The notes: generated from the sequence alone by a model not told the origin. A stretch of 64,000 bases of DNA from Sphingomonadales bacterium (GCA_947470185.1 CANIRZ010000002.1:62001-126000); one strand, 5' to 3'; counted from the stretch's first letter, positions 16,736 to 30,137 are shown. Numbers and translations are program-made.

Positions 16736-17692
16736 TTATGCTTTAATTCGGGCTTCGATGGCGTCCAAAATCAGAGATGGCGTGTCGGTGCCGTTAAACC
16801 GGTCGATCGCAACAATGCCTGTCGGCGATGTGACGTTGATTTCGGTCAGCCACTGTCCGCCGATAACGTCAATGCCCACGAATATCAGGCCAAGCTCTTT
16901 TAAGCGGGGCCCCATTGCCGCACAAATTTCCTGCTCACGGGGCGTCAAGTCTGTCGCCTCTGCACTGCCCCCTACGGCTAGGTTCGACCGGAATTCGCCC
17001 TCGCCCGGCCGGCGGTTGATCGCGCCGGTCACTTCGCCGTCGATCATGACGATGCGCTTATCGCCCTTCGCCACATCGGGAAGGAATGGCTGCACCATAT
17101 GCGGTTCGGGCCACGTATTGTTGAACACTTCGAACAGAGCGCCAAGGTTGCTGCCGTCGGCATCGATGCGGAAAATGGCTTTGCCGCCATTGCCGTGCAG
17201 CGGTTTCACCACCACTGCGCCATGTATTTTTTGGAAATCACGCACTTCGTCGGCTGAGCGCGTGATGATGGTCGGTGGCATAAACTGGCGGTAATCCAGC
17301 ACCATCACCTTTTCCGGCGCGTTGCGGACGCTCGCCGGATTGTTGACCACCAGAGTTTCGTGCTCAATCCGCTCAAGCAAATGCGTGGCGGTAATATAGC
17401 CGACATGGAAAGGCGGGTCCTGCCGCATCAAAACGACATCAATATCCGTGCCCAAGTCGATCTTCTTTGGCGTGCCAAAACGGTAATGCGCGCCCTCCAC
17501 CCGTTGCAGGTCGTGCACTGGGTATGCCCAAGCCGTCAGCCGGTCATGCGCATCCAAGGTCAACGAACCAACATCATAATGCCAGGTATCATAGCCCCGC
17601 GTTTGCGCCGAAAGCATCAGCGCAAAGCTTGAGTCGCCGTTGATGTTGATGCCGTCCATCGGGTCCATCTGGACCGCCATTTTGATTGCCAT
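16736..17692 (-). CDS. gshB: Glutathione synthetase
   Basis: GshB ligates glycine to gamma-glutamylcysteine with ATP, completing glutathione. The start at 17692 (MAIKMAVQMDPMDGININ) gives 318 residues and avoids overlap with yraN; the ORF-track ATG at 17746 would overlap it. The ATP-grasp fold is evident: KPLHGNGGKAIFRI, a central loop, and the C-terminal INVTSPTGIVAIDRFNG. Preceded by GGAA about 12 bases upstream of the chosen start. It lies between dedA and yraN. Glutathione made here could serve the GST at 45013. Confidence 0.95.
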   Translation of the reverse strand: MAIKMAVQMDPMDGININGDSSFALMLSAQTRGYDTWHYDVGSLTLDAHDRLTAWAYPVHDLQRVEGAHYRFGTPKKIDLGTDIDVVLMRQDPPFHVGYITATHLLERIEHETLVVNNPASVRNAPEKVMVLDYRQFMPPTIITRSADEVRDFQKIHGAVVVKPLHGNGGKAIFRIDADGSNLGALFEVFNNTWPEPHMVQPFLPDVAKGDKRIVMIDGEVTGAINRRPGEGEFRSNLAVGGSAEATDLTPREQEICAAMGPRLKELGLIFVGIDVIGGQWLTEINVTSPTGIVAIDRFNGTDTPSLILDAIEARIKA

Positions 17693-17703
17693 TTCGCGAG
17701 TTC

Positions 17704-18054
17704 CTATCCGTGCCAGACATTTGGCAAATGGTTGGGCCAGCGCCATGGTGCAACCATAATAACGTCTATCTGCATATTTTCACACTCTTTGCCATATTTC
17801 GGGAGCAGAATTTCTGCCGCAGCCGCCACGCGGCGTAACCGTGTGGCATCAATTGCGGTGGCAAGGTCAACTGCTTTCGTCCGTGCCTTAACCTCAACAA
17901 AGGCAATGCTTTTGCCGCGCCGTGCGATTAGGTCAATTTCGCCCCGCGGTGTCTTCACGCGCTCGCCAACGATGCGCCAACCTTTCAAACGCAAGAACCA
18001 CGCCGCAATCGCTTCGCCGCGTCGCCCCCGTTTTTCGGCGGCAAAACGGTTCAT
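17704..18054 (-). CDS. yraN: YraN/UPF0102 family putative endonuclease-like protein
   Basis: This 116-residue protein belongs to the UPF0102 family, which has a restriction-endonuclease-like fold and no settled function. The family core is visible: AEKRGRRGEAIAAWFLRLKGW followed by the PD-(D/E)XK-like GEIDLIARRGKSIAFVEVKAR. Its start overlaps the rsmI stop by four bases (ATGA), so the two are translationally coupled. The grouping rsmI, lppC, yraN matches the arrangement in E. coli (yraL, yraM, yraN), although yraN here is on the rsmI strand. Confidence 0.92.
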   Translation of the reverse strand: MNRFAAEKRGRRGEAIAAWFLRLKGWRIVGERVKTPRGEIDLIARRGKSIAFVEVKARTKAVDLATAIDATRLRRVAAAAEILLPKYGKECENMQIDVIMVAPWRWPNHLPNVWHG

Positions 18055-18881
18055 GTGGCCTTCAATTCCGTAGCGCGCGCATAGACCGCATTCCGTTCAA
18101 GGCCAAAGCGTTTGGCAATCGCGCCAGCCGCCTTGGCCGCCGACATAGTTGCCAAAGCTTCTTTCAGGGCGGCATCCACATCACCTGTTTCCGCCGCCAC
18201 ATTATCAGCAGGCGGGCCGACAATCAGGACGATCTCGCCCTTCGGTTCATGCTCTGCATAGCGTGCGGCCAGTTCAGCAGCCGTTCCTGTAACGACCTCT
18301 TCAAATTTCTTGGTCAGCTCACGCGCCACGGCCACTTCGCGGTCGCCATAGGTTTGGGCGATCGCAGCCAAGCTTGCGGCGAGCCTGGGGCCAGCCTCGT
18401 AAAAGACCAATGTTGCTTTGACCTGCCCCAACTCCATCAAGGTCTCAACCCGCGCTTTCGCTTTGTTCGGCAGAAACCCAGCAAACAAAAAACGGTCCGT
18501 GGGAAGCCCACAGATGGACAAAGCCGCTGTCACGGCACTTGCGCCGGGAATGGTGAACACAGGCACGCCAGCTTCACGTGCGGACCGTACAAGCTTATAT
18601 CCAGGGTCGGAGATGAGCGGCGTTCCGGCATCCGATACCAAAGCAACCACAGCCCCGCGCGCGGCCGCGACCAGGGATTCTCGTTCGACTTCCCCACTAT
18701 GGTCGTTGTACCGGCGCATCTTCTTTTTTATGCCCAAATGATGCAGCAATTTGCCGGTTACGCGGCTGTCCTCAACCGCGACGATTTCTGCAGCTTTCAA
18801 AAGGTCGATTGCCCGTTGTGATATATCTGCAAGGTTGCCGATAGGGGTCGCAACGACATATAAGCCTGATTCGAAAGTCAT
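18051..18881 (-). CDS. rsmI: 16S rRNA (cytidine-1402-2'-O)-methyltransferase RsmI
   Basis: RsmI adds a 2'-O-methyl group to C1402 in the ribosomal P site using SAM. I start at 18881 (MTFESGLYVVATPIGNLAD) for 276 residues; the ORF-track start adds 24 residues not typical of the family. The tetrapyrrole-methylase fold is shown by VVATPIGNL, VALVSDAGTPLISDPGYKLV and the phosphate-like FAGFLPNK. It is divergent from lppC with only about 30 bases between starts, so the promoters must overlap. Coupled to yraN by ATGA. Confidence 0.95.
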   Translation of the reverse strand: MTFESGLYVVATPIGNLADISQRAIDLLKAAEIVAVEDSRVTGKLLHHLGIKKKMRRYNDHSGEVERESLVAAARGAVVALVSDAGTPLISDPGYKLVRSAREAGVPVFTIPGASAVTAALSICGLPTDRFLFAGFLPNKAKARVETLMELGQVKATLVFYEAGPRLAASLAAIAQTYGDREVAVARELTKKFEEVVTGTAAELAARYAEHEPKGEIVLIVGPPADNVAAETGDVDAALKEALATMSAAKAAGAIAKRFGLERNAVYARATELKAT

Positions 18882-18914
18882 CGGAATTAGAAGCTTCTTC
18901 CCAAGGAACACAAA

Positions 18915-20081
18915 ATGAGCGCAACCATTGCCGCAACGAGCGCACGGCCGCAAGCTTTAGCAGGCCAATTCAAAAAGCTACTGATCTTGGCGTCGGTAAC
19001 GCTGCTGGCGGCGTGTAGCACGATACCAAACGGCAAAGGGCCGCCGCCTGTTGTGACCGCCGATCCGATGGATGGCATGCACCGCGTTGCCTTGCTGCTG
19101 CCAGTCACTGGCCCAGACGCAGATGTCGGGCAGGCGATTGCCAATGCAACTGCTCTGGCCCTCACCGATACCAAAGTAACCAACATCCGCATGATCACCT
19201 ATGACACTGGCACTGGCGTCGCAGCGGCGACGAAGCGGGCTATCGCCGATGGCAACAAGCTTATCTTGGGGCCACTACGCGGTGACGATGTCGTCGAAGT
19301 TGCGGCGCAGGCAAAGCCAGCGGGCGTGCCCATCATCAGCTTCTCCAACGACATTGGCGTTGCCGGACAAAATGTGTTTTTGCTTGGCCATTTGCCGAAC
19401 CAATCGATTGAACGCGTCGTGCGATACGCCCAATCGCAAGGCTATAATCGCTTTGCTGGCATAGTGTCCTCTAATGTCTACGGGCAACGCGCGCAGTCGA
19501 ATATGACTGTGGCGGTGCGGGCTGCAGGCGGCACTTTGGTAGCTATTCAGGAATCAAACGGCACTGCGGCTTCGGCGGATGCCGCCGCCCGCCGCCTGGT
19601 CCGATTGGGCGGTATTGACGCGATCCTGATTGCCGACAGCGGCCGCGCAGCGGTTGCAACCGTCCCCGCGTTGCGTCGCAACGGCCTGCGCACGGCAAAA
19701 ATTCTCGGTACCGATTTGTGGAATATCGACGGCACCCTTGCGAACAATGCGTCCATGTATGGCGCGTGGTTCGCGAGCGTATCGGACACTTTGTTCACAC
19801 AATATGCGGCCAAATATCGCGCCCGCTTTGGCAAGGCGCCTTTGCGTCTTTCCAGCCTTGGCTATGACTCCGTACTACTGGTCGCCCGCGTCGCCCGCGA
19901 CTGGCGCCCGGGAACGCGGTTTCCGGTCGGGCAGCTGACGGACCCGCAAGGCTTCATTGGCGTTGACGGGGCGTTCCGCTTTAACGCCAACGGGCTTACC
20001 GACCGTATGCTTGAGGTGCAGGAAATTGAGGCTGGTAAATTTGTTACCATCAGCCCGGCACCTACCCAATTTGCGAAATAA
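18915..20081 (+). CDS. LppC/LpoA-type penicillin-binding protein activator lipoprotein
   Basis: This 388-residue lipoprotein is related to LpoA, which activates peptidoglycan synthase PBP1A in gammaproteobacteria. The signal peptide ends in lipobox LLAAC around residue 34. What follows is a periplasmic-binding-protein type I fold, starting RVALLLPVTGPDADVGQAIAN and including a SLGYDSVLLVARVARDW segment near the end. It lacks the long N-terminal TPR domain of E. coli LpoA. Divergent rsmI next to it is the conserved neighbour. Its partner in this organism is not known. Confidence 0.85.
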   Translation: MSATIAATSARPQALAGQFKKLLILASVTLLAACSTIPNGKGPPPVVTADPMDGMHRVALLLPVTGPDADVGQAIANATALALTDTKVTNIRMITYDTGTGVAAATKRAIADGNKLILGPLRGDDVVEVAAQAKPAGVPIISFSNDIGVAGQNVFLLGHLPNQSIERVVRYAQSQGYNRFAGIVSSNVYGQRAQSNMTVAVRAAGGTLVAIQESNGTAASADAAARRLVRLGGIDAILIADSGRAAVATVPALRRNGLRTAKILGTDLWNIDGTLANNASMYGAWFASVSDTLFTQYAAKYRARFGKAPLRLSSLGYDSVLLVARVARDWRPGTRFPVGQLTDPQGFIGVDGAFRFNANGLTDRMLEVQEIEAGKFVTISPAPTQFAK

Positions 20082-20130
20082 GCAAAAAGTTTAGGAAACT
20101 CGACCAGCGGCGGAGCTTTGACCGACGCTA

Positions 20131-20688
20131 TCAGTGGTTGCAATGCTCGTTATGAACATGGCCGCCACCCATTTTGCGGGCCTTTTCAATTTTCTTCAAC
20201 ACCATCTGGCGCTTAAGGCGCGAAAGATGGTCGATGAACAATATGCCTTCCAAATGATCCATCTCATGCTGCAAACATGTCGCCATGAGCCCAGTCATGA
20301 TTTCTTCATGCACTTTGCCTTCAACATCCTGCCAGCGGGCGCGGATTTGCGCAGGCCGCTCAACATCAGCATATTGGTCCGGCACTGACAAACAGCCTTC
20401 ATTGTAAAGGTTGTACGTGTCGGATGGGTCCAAGATTTCGGGGTTCACAAAGACGCGCGGGTTGCGGACGGGTTCTTCACCCTCCGTTTCATCTTCTTGC
20501 AAGTCGATGACCAACAGACGCTTTGGCACACCCACTTGAATGGCCGCGAGGCCAATGCCGGGCGCGGCATACATTGTTTCGATCATGTCATTGACCAAGG
20601 TCTTCAGGTCGTCGCCAAAGCTCTCAACAGGTTTTGAGATAGTTTTCAGGCGCGCATCGGGCACTTCAAGAATAGGTAAGATAGCCAT
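20131..20688 (-). CDS. def: Peptide deformylase
   Basis: Def removes the formyl group from nascent peptides. The chosen start at 20688 (MAILPILEVPDARLK) yields 185 residues; the ORF-track ATG adds 39 residues unlike the family. All three motifs are present: GIGLAAIQVG, EGCLSVPD and QHEMDHLEG (metal ligands Cys, His, His). A C-terminal His/Asn tail (HVHNEHCNH) is visible. It lies downstream of recR on the same strand with a 31-base gap. Its functional partner fmt is divergent beyond recR, rather than in the usual def-fmt operon. Confidence 0.97.
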   Translation of the reverse strand: MAILPILEVPDARLKTISKPVESFGDDLKTLVNDMIETMYAAPGIGLAAIQVGVPKRLLVIDLQEDETEGEEPVRNPRVFVNPEILDPSDTYNLYNEGCLSVPDQYADVERPAQIRARWQDVEGKVHEEIMTGLMATCLQHEMDHLEGILFIDHLSRLKRQMVLKKIEKARKMGGGHVHNEHCNH

Positions 20689-20719
20689 GGGTCGCAAATA
20701 GGGACGGTCTTTGGATAAA

Positions 20720-21316
20720 TCAACCGACAGGACGCCTGGCGCGTAATGCCTGCGCCAAGGTGCCGTCGTCGAGATAGTCAAGCTCCCCGCCCACAGGCAC
20801 ACCATGCGCCAACTGCGTTAAGCGAATAGGGAATTGTTCAAGCCGCTCGGCCAGATAATGCGCCGTGGTCTGCCCCTCAAGCGTAGCATTCATGGCGAGC
20901 ACGACCTCGTCAATGCCGCCCACGGCGATCCGGCTGACCAAGCCGTCGATGTTCAGATCCTCTGGCCGAACGCCATCGAGCGCGGACAAACGGCCACCAA
21001 GGACGTGGTATTTCCCGGGAAAAAGACGTGATCGGTCAAGCGCCCACAGGTCGGATACATCCTCCACAACACAGATTGAACGGATGTCGCGCCTTGGGTC
21101 GACACAAATGCCGCAGGGATTGCCGGTGTCGATATTGCCGCAGGTGCTGCATACCACGAGCCTTTGTTCCACATGCTCCAACGCGCGCAAAAGTGGCTGC
21201 AACACGCTCTCGCGCTTCTTCATCAGGTGCAACACAACACGCCGCGCGGAACGCGGGCCGAGCCCCGGCAGTTTGGACAATGCCTGTGCGAGTGCGTCTA
21301 TTTCTTGCGATGCCAT
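20720..21316 (-). CDS. recR: Recombination protein RecR
   Basis: RecR acts with RecO and RecF to load RecA at gaps. The start at 21316 ([18 protein letters not shown]) gives 198 residues, the family norm; the longer ORF-track start runs through the fmt promoter region. Visible are the helix-hairpin-helix [11 protein letters not shown], the C4 zinc finger [16 protein letters not shown] and the Toprim domain beginning [16 protein letters not shown]. It shares a 42-base divergent region with fmt and is followed by def. dnaX and ybaB, its frequent neighbours, are not in this window. Confidence 0.97.
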   Translation of the reverse strand: MASQEIDALAQALSKLPGLGPRSARRVVLHLMKKRESVLQPLLRALEHVEQRLVVCSTCGNIDTGNPCGICVDPRRDIRSICVVEDVSDLWALDRSRLFPGKYHVLGGRLSALDGVRPEDLNIDGLVSRIAVGGIDEVVLAMNATLEGQTTAHYLAERLEQFPIRLTQLAHGVPVGGELDYLDDGTLAQALRARRPVG

Positions 21317-21358
21317 GCGCCGGGTCTTAGGAGGCTTTTGAACAAAGGAAAAGTGACG

Positions 21359-22264
21359 ATGCGTCTTGCCTTCATGGGAACTCCGGAATTTGCCGTGCCG
21401 ACGCTCGATGCATTGGTGGCGGCCGGGCATGATGTGGTCGCGGTATACACGCAGCCGCCCCGTCCCGCCAATCGCGGCAAGAAGCTTACGCCGTCGGCCG
21501 TTCAGCAACGTGCAGAAGAACTTGGCCTAGTTGTGCGATCGCCTCTGTCGCTGCGTCAGGAGGACGCACAGGCGGAATTTGCAGCGCTGGACCTCGATGT
21601 AGCAATTGTCGCTGCTTATGGCCTCATACTGCCCCCAGCAGTACTTGAAGCCCCAAAACATGGCTGCCTCAATGTCCATGGCTCGCTGCTGCCGCGCTGG
21701 CGCGGTGCCGCGCCGGTGCAGCGTGCCATATTGGCTGGGGATGCCACCAGTGGGGTCATGGTTATGCAGATGGAGGCTGGACTTGATACAGGCCCCGTCC
21801 GCGCGACGACCGAAGTTGAAATCGCGCAGAAGACAACTGGCATGCTCACTATGGAACTGGCGGAGCTTGGCGCGGAGTTGATGGTTCGGGTATTAGCGAA
21901 TCTCGATGCATTTCCATGCGTGTGTCAGCTTGAAGCAGGCATCACTTATGCCGCCAAGATCGACAAGGCTGAAACAAAGCTTGATTTCAGCCTATCCGCC
22001 GAGGCGGTCGAACGGCAAATCCGCGCCTTTAATCCCGCGCCGGGCGCTTGGTTCGCGTTTGAAGGCGAACGTTACCGCGTGCTGTCCGCCGAAATCGTTG
22101 CAGCCAATGGCGCGGCGGGCGCAGTTATTGATGACGCGCTGACAATCGCTTGCAAAGCCAGCGCCATTCGCCCCAGCATGATCCAACGCGCCGGTAAACC
22201 TGCAATGCCAACCGCCGACCTACTGCGCGGCAAGGCGATTGCGGTTGGCACACGCCTGTCATGA
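21359..22264 (+). CDS. fmt: Methionyl-tRNA formyltransferase
   Basis: Fmt formylates initiator Met-tRNA with 10-formyl-tetrahydrofolate. I start at 21359 ([19 protein letters not shown]), preceded by AAGGAAAAG, for 301 residues; the ORF-track ATG at 21164 reads through recR on the other strand. Signature residues include [15 protein letters not shown] and the active region [20 protein letters not shown]. The C-terminal tRNA-binding domain follows. Its stop overlaps the truA start as ATGA, so the two tRNA genes are co-translated. Confidence 0.98.
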   Translation: MRLAFMGTPEFAVPTLDALVAAGHDVVAVYTQPPRPANRGKKLTPSAVQQRAEELGLVVRSPLSLRQEDAQAEFAALDLDVAIVAAYGLILPPAVLEAPKHGCLNVHGSLLPRWRGAAPVQRAILAGDATSGVMVMQMEAGLDTGPVRATTEVEIAQKTTGMLTMELAELGAELMVRVLANLDAFPCVCQLEAGITYAAKIDKAETKLDFSLSAEAVERQIRAFNPAPGAWFAFEGERYRVLSAEIVAANGAAGAVIDDALTIACKASAIRPSMIQRAGKPAMPTADLLRGKAIAVGTRLS

Positions 22265-23001
22265 CCCGTTTTGCGCTCACTATCGAATTTGACGGCGGCC
22301 CATATATGGGCTGGCAATGGCAGGACCATGGCCCATCCGTCCAAGGCACCATCGAAGAGGCCATATTTAAGACAACGGGCGAAAAGACCCTTGTGTACAG
22401 CGCTGGCCGAACCGATGCGGGCGTCCATGCGCTTGGCATGCGCGCGCATGTTGATGTGGAAAAAGGCCTTTCAGCCTTTCGCTTGATGGAGGCCATCAAC
22501 GCCCATTTGCGGCCGCACCCGATAGCGATTTTGGCGTGCGAAGAAGTCGCCGGTGACTGGCATGCCCGCTATAGCTGCATTGGCCGGGCCTATGCCTATC
22601 GTATCCTTAATCGGCGCGCCTCGTTAACGCTTGAAAGGGGCCGTGTCTGGAGGGTCGGACCGGAACTAGATGCCGATGCGATGCATGACGCCGCACAGAT
22701 ACTTGTCGGCCTGCATGATTTCACCACCTTTCGCTCCACCGCGTGTCAGGCCGCCAGCCCGGTCAAAACGCTTGATCGCCTGAACGTGCGGCGTGAGGGG
22801 CAGCATGTGATTATTCAGGCAGCGGCCTTGTCCTTCCTGCATCATCAAGTGCGGTCCATGGTCGGGTGCCTTGTCGCTGTTGGATTGGGTCGTTGGAACG
22901 CGGCCGACTTGAAAGCGGCACTAGATGCCGCCGACCGATCTGCATTGGCGGAAAATGCGCCTCCCGAAGGCCTTTATTTCGTGCGCGCGACCTACCCTTA
23001 A
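22261..23001 (+). CDS. truA: tRNA pseudouridine(38-40) synthase TruA
   Basis: TruA converts uridines 38-40 of the tRNA anticodon arm to pseudouridine. The 246-residue product has the catalytic Asp in [13 protein letters not shown] near residue 52, plus conserved [17 protein letters not shown] near the end. It starts inside the fmt stop (ATGA) and shares its promoter. The 3' end is about 30 bases from the convergent ogt gene. No obvious terminator hairpin is visible in that gap. Confidence 0.97.
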   Translation: MTRFALTIEFDGGPYMGWQWQDHGPSVQGTIEEAIFKTTGEKTLVYSAGRTDAGVHALGMRAHVDVEKGLSAFRLMEAINAHLRPHPIAILACEEVAGDWHARYSCIGRAYAYRILNRRASLTLERGRVWRVGPELDADAMHDAAQILVGLHDFTTFRSTACQAASPVKTLDRLNVRREGQHVIIQAAALSFLHHQVRSMVGCLVAVGLGRWNAADLKAALDAADRSALAENAPPEGLYFVRATYP

Positions 23002-23030
23002 GCGGATCACATTTCGCGATACCTATTTGC

Positions 23031-23570
23031 TTAAGTTGAAAACAGACCGCCTTGCCCGCTTTCCCACGCCAGTAAACGGCGCTTGCGTTCCAGCCCATAC
23101 GCATATCCGCCAAGGCCGCCATCTGACCGGATGACCCGGTGGCAGGGAATAAGCACCGATACAGGGTTGGCACCATTGGCCGAACCCGCCGCGCGCACCG
23201 CATCGGGCTTTCCAACCGCCGCAGCGATTTCGGCATAATTGCGCGTTTCGCCAGCGGGTATTTCGAGCAACGCCTGCCACACCGCCATTTGGAAAACAGT
23301 GCCGCCGACATCAAGGGGCAGCTTGGGCATCTGCCTTGGGTTTTGAACGGCATAGACGGCACCGTCGATTAGGGACGAAAGCGAACCGCCTTTACTCAGC
23401 AGGGTCGCGTTCGGAAAGCGGCGCTGTAGCGTGCTTTCATTTTCGTCAAACGACAGGCGACAAATGCCCTTATCGGTCGCCGCAAGCAGCATTTGGCCAA
23501 GCGCGCTTTCGACCACAGCCCAATCTATAGTCACACCAGCCCCGCCGTTAATCCATGCGCTAGGTGTCAT
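23031..23570 (-). CDS. ogt: Methylated-DNA-protein cysteine methyltransferase
   Basis: This is a suicide repair enzyme that takes the alkyl group from O6-alkylguanine onto its own cysteine. The active motif IPCHRV is intact, with acceptor C143, and the DNA-binding helix region ETRNYAEIAAAVGKPDAVRA precedes it, including the arginine-finger-like R. At 179 residues it is a stand-alone Ogt type; no Ada N-terminal domain is present. It follows the dienelactone hydrolase gene by 8 bases on the same strand, so they probably share a transcript. Confidence 0.94.
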   Translation of the reverse strand: MTPSAWINGGAGVTIDWAVVESALGQMLLAATDKGICRLSFDENESTLQRRFPNATLLSKGGSLSSLIDGAVYAVQNPRQMPKLPLDVGGTVFQMAVWQALLEIPAGETRNYAEIAAAVGKPDAVRAAGSANGANPVSVLIPCHRVIRSDGGLGGYAYGLERKRRLLAWESGQGGLFST

Positions 23571-23578
23571 GCCAGCCG

Positions 23579-24256
23579 CTATCCGCCACAGGCGTTAAAA
23601 AGCGCAAGCGTGCGTTCCCGCGCCAGATCGGCGCTGGGTTCGTGATAATCCTTGCGCCGGTCCGAATTAAACCCGTGATTGGCGTCATAAACGAATATTT
23701 GCACGGTTGGGTGGGCCTTTTCGATCAGTGCCTCAACGCCTTCCATAGGAATACCAGCGTCATATCGGCCGAAATGCGCGATAGTGGAGCATTTAGGGAC
23801 TTGATCGGCATATACTGTGGGAACCAAGCTTCCATAGTAACAGCTTGCGGCAGTGAGATCATCGCTGATGCCAGCCAATGCCCAAGCAACCGACCCACCG
23901 TAACAATAGCCAGTGATGAACACCGGCCCTTTATCCTTTAGCGCATCCACACATGTTTGTGCATCATCGAGCGATTGCGTAAACGGGTGAAGATCACGGG
24001 CCAGTTCAACGGCGCGGTTGTAATCGGGGCCGGTATAATCCGCCTCAAACCCGGGATGCTCTCGGTCAAAGATAGCGGGCGAAAGGACGTCATATCCGTC
24101 GGCTGCATATTCATCGCACAATTCGCGAATATGGTCGGTTACGCCAAAGATTTCTTGCACGAGAACAAGGCCGCCGCGGCGTTCACCCACTGCTTCGGCG
24201 TGGTAAACCGCTATGTCCGCACCATCCGACATTTTCATGCGAATCATTTTACCCAT
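23579..24256 (-). CDS. Dienelactone hydrolase family protein
   Basis: This 225-residue alpha/beta hydrolase belongs to the family of carboxymethylenebutenolidase, which opens dienelactone rings in chloroaromatic breakdown. The nucleophile is a cysteine, C118 in ITGYCYGGS, as in true dienelactone hydrolases. The Asp (FGRYDAGIP) and His (YDANHGFN) complete the triad. I start at 24256 (MGKMIRMKMSDG), because GAGGAGGAT lies 5 bases upstream; the ORF-track ATG adds seven residues over that site. No aromatic pathway genes are nearby, so the substrate is uncertain. Confidence 0.9.
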   Translation of the reverse strand: MGKMIRMKMSDGADIAVYHAEAVGERRGGLVLVQEIFGVTDHIRELCDEYAADGYDVLSPAIFDREHPGFEADYTGPDYNRAVELARDLHPFTQSLDDAQTCVDALKDKGPVFITGYCYGGSVAWALAGISDDLTAASCYYGSLVPTVYADQVPKCSTIAHFGRYDAGIPMEGVEALIEKAHPTVQIFVYDANHGFNSDRRKDYHEPSADLARERTLALFNACGG

Positions 24257-24523
24257 AAACATCCTCCTCAATTTCATCTACTCTGAACGTCATTCGGATT
24301 GTTTGGCAATGGCCGTCATCACGCAATGACAATAAGGCTTTGGGTACTCCGCGGCGAACGATAGGCCCAATTACAGGCATCGATATGCAGTTTGCCCAAG
24401 AACATAAATCGCTATCTTGCATCGCAGCAAAACCCCTGCTAGGCGCGGCCCGACGCCAAAGAAGGGGCAACCCTTCGGTTCGGTCGGCAAGTTTTTAAGT
24501 CTCACATTCTAGGAAATACACGC

Positions 24524-26655
<2,132 letters not shown>

Positions 26656-26662
26656 CAATCAC

Positions 26663-26724
26663 CCGTCATACTGAACATGTTTCAGCATCTTAACTAAGGC
26701 CCTGAAACAAGTTCAGGGTGACGG
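26663..26724. repeat. REP-like paired palindromic repeat between atpA and atpG, copies 2 and 3
   Basis: Two inverted copies of the same unit face each other. The left arm is CGTCATACTGAACATGTTTCAG; the right, on the opposite strand, reads CGTCACCCTGAACTTGTTTCAG. Outer bases CCGTCA/TGACGG close the hairpin. A single copy of the unit occurs at 9311-9336. The pair lies inside the ATP synthase operon, 7 bases after the atpA stop and 15 bases before the atpG start. Confidence 0.75.
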
Positions 26725-26739
26725 CAAAGGGAAGAATAG

Positions 26740-27600
26740 ATGGCGTCTCTTAAGGCCCTCAAAATGCGGATCAACTCGGTCAAGTCGACCCAGAAGATCA
26801 CCAAGGCGATGAAAATGGTCGCTGCAGCGAAACTGCGTCGGGCAACCGAAGCGGCTCAGGCATCGCGCCCTTATGCCGAACGCCTCGAAGCTGTAGTGTC
26901 GAGCATCGCGTCGAAGGTTACGGTTGGACCGCAATCGCCGAAACTGCTCGCGGGCACCGGCAAGGACAATGTGCATCTGCTGGTCGTCGCAACCTCGGAC
27001 AAGGGTCTGGCGGGTGCATTCAACACCAACATCGTACGTCTGGCGCGTAAGAAAGCAGAAGAACTGCGCGGCGCTGGCAAGACCGTCAAATTCTACACGA
27101 TCGGCAAGAAGGGCAAAGACCAGCTCGCTCGCACATATCGTAACGACATCATCCACAGCATTGAGCCTGGCGATCTTGGCAAATTGACCTTCGCAGATGT
27201 GCAAGGCTGGGGCGAAGACCTGACCGCGCGTTTCGAGGCGTCCGAATTTGACGTTGCGCATCTGCTGTTTTCGAAATTCGTCTCCGTACTGACTCAGGAG
27301 CCCACGGCCATCCAACTGATGCCAGTTGCGGTTGCAACCGATGGCACTGTGCCAACCGTAGGTGCTTCGGTTGAATATGAACCTGATGAGGAAGAAATCC
27401 TCGCCGACCTGCTGCCGCGCAACGTTTCGGTTCAACTGTTGCGTGCGAACCGTGAAAATGCGGCGTCGGAGCAAGGTTCGAAAATGACGGCTATGGATAA
27501 CGCAACGCGCAACGCGGGCGACATGATCAACAGACTGACCATTCAATATAACCGCACGCGTCAGGCGGCGATTACAACCGAACTCATCGAAATTATTGCT

Positions 27601-27618
<18 letters not shown>
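26740..27618 (+). CDS. atpG: ATP synthase F1 subunit gamma
   Basis: Gamma is the rotating central shaft of ATP synthase. The 292-residue product begins MASLKALKMRINSVKSTQKITKAMKMVAAAKLR, typical of the family, and ends with the conserved ITTELIEIIAGAEAL. The middle region has TSDKGLAGAFNTNIV. It is separated from atpA by a REP-like hairpin, which may influence the ratio of alpha to gamma. A near copy of its final codons is found just beyond the stop (27634-27656). Confidence 0.99.
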
Positions 27619-29267
<1,649 letters not shown>

Positions 29268-29273
29268 GACATC

Positions 29274-29534
29274 ATGCCATTACACTTCGAACTCGTAACC
29301 CCTGAGAAGCTCTATCGCTCGGATGACGTCTATATGGTCGTCGTTCCGGGCACTGAGGGCGATTTCGGTGTGTTGGAGGGCCACAGCCCCATAATGAGCA
29401 CATTGCGCAATGACGCGGCGCTTGAGATATACAAAACGCAAGGCGCAACGCCTGAACGACTGATGGTCGCGGGTGGTTTTGCGGAGGTGAATGCGAACGG
29501 CCTTACCGTTCTGGCAGAACGCGTCGAAGCTTAA
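29274..29534 (+). CDS. atpC: ATP synthase F1 subunit epsilon
   Basis: Epsilon joins the central stalk and can inhibit ATP hydrolysis. The 86-residue product starts [26 protein letters not shown] and has [19 protein letters not shown], as in the family beta-sandwich. At 86 residues it consists of this N-terminal domain only; the C-terminal helical hairpin that inhibits hydrolysis is missing or very short, common in alphaproteobacteria. It follows atpD by 6 bases and closes the operon. No clear terminator hairpin follows. Confidence 0.96.
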   Translation: MPLHFELVTPEKLYRSDDVYMVVVPGTEGDFGVLEGHSPIMSTLRNDAALEIYKTQGATPERLMVAGGFAEVNANGLTVLAERVEA

Positions 29535-29561
29535 GGCTTCACGCGTCCGCCACGGCCTGTA

Positions 29562-30068
29562 TCAGGGCGCCTCATCGCCCCAGATACGCGCGGTTTCGAT
29601 ATAACCGTAGCGACCGTCCGTTTCGAAACGGCAATATCCCTTATCACATTCGTCGATAAGGCCAACGACACCGGGTTCAACACGCCAGGAAATGTGTGCG
29701 CCAGGATCGGCCGCATCACGCAGTGTACCAATGTCTTTACCAATAACGATGGCAGCGCGTTTGGGGCTTAACAGCCGCACATGAAGCCAGCCTTGGTCGC
29801 CACGCATATCTTGAACCTTACGCCATACGCTGTGGACAGCCACGACTTTCACGGGAAGGTTCTGCCGTTTGTACACCCATGTGACCGGAAACTCTGTGCT
29901 TGGCCCAGTGCGCATCCGCGCCTCCGGCTGGGAAATTGAAGCCCAATAAGGCGGCGTCTGTTGCGCCTGCCCAACCGCAGAAGCCGCGCCACTAAATGCA
30001 AGCGCTGCGGCGCAGCAACGCAGTATCGAATTGTTCTGAACACCCATATTTTTTACCACCGTTTTCAT
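29562..30068 (-). CDS. Secreted SH3-domain protein
   Basis: The product is about 168 residues from the ATG at 30068. An N-terminal signal peptide is followed by two bacterial SH3-like segments: ARMRTGPSTEFPVTWVYKRQ with HVRLLSPKRAA, then a second around RVEPGVVGLIDECDKGYCRF. This fits the family annotated as SH3-domain protein (DUF1058-like) in alphaproteobacteria, likely binding peptidoglycan or other envelope parts. Two Cys residues (DECDKGYC) may form a disulfide. The gene is convergent with atpC and divergent from the dehydrogenase. The exact start is unsure because two closer ATGs exist. Confidence 0.8.
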   Translation of the reverse strand: MKTVVKNMGVQNNSILRCCAAALAFSGAASAVGQAQQTPPYWASISQPEARMRTGPSTEFPVTWVYKRQNLPVKVVAVHSVWRKVQDMRGDQGWLHVRLLSPKRAAIVIGKDIGTLRDAADPGAHISWRVEPGVVGLIDECDKGYCRFETDGRYGYIETARIWGDEAP

Positions 30069-30137
30069 TCTATAAGGGAAGGTTGTTGGGCAGCGCAACC
30101 ATCCAGTCTTGACCTTGCCTCAAATTCAGCTTTAGTC

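Noticed and set aside
16236-17294. 352-residue plus-strand open frame opposite dedA and gshB
   Set aside because: It spans two well-supported genes and has a composition rich in Arg, Pro and Ser, as antisense frames do.
24257-24523. tRNA or small RNA gene in the 267-base gap before atpH
   Set aside because: No acceptor-arm pairing, TTCGA loop or CCA-like end was found. It most likely holds the operon promoter and leader only.
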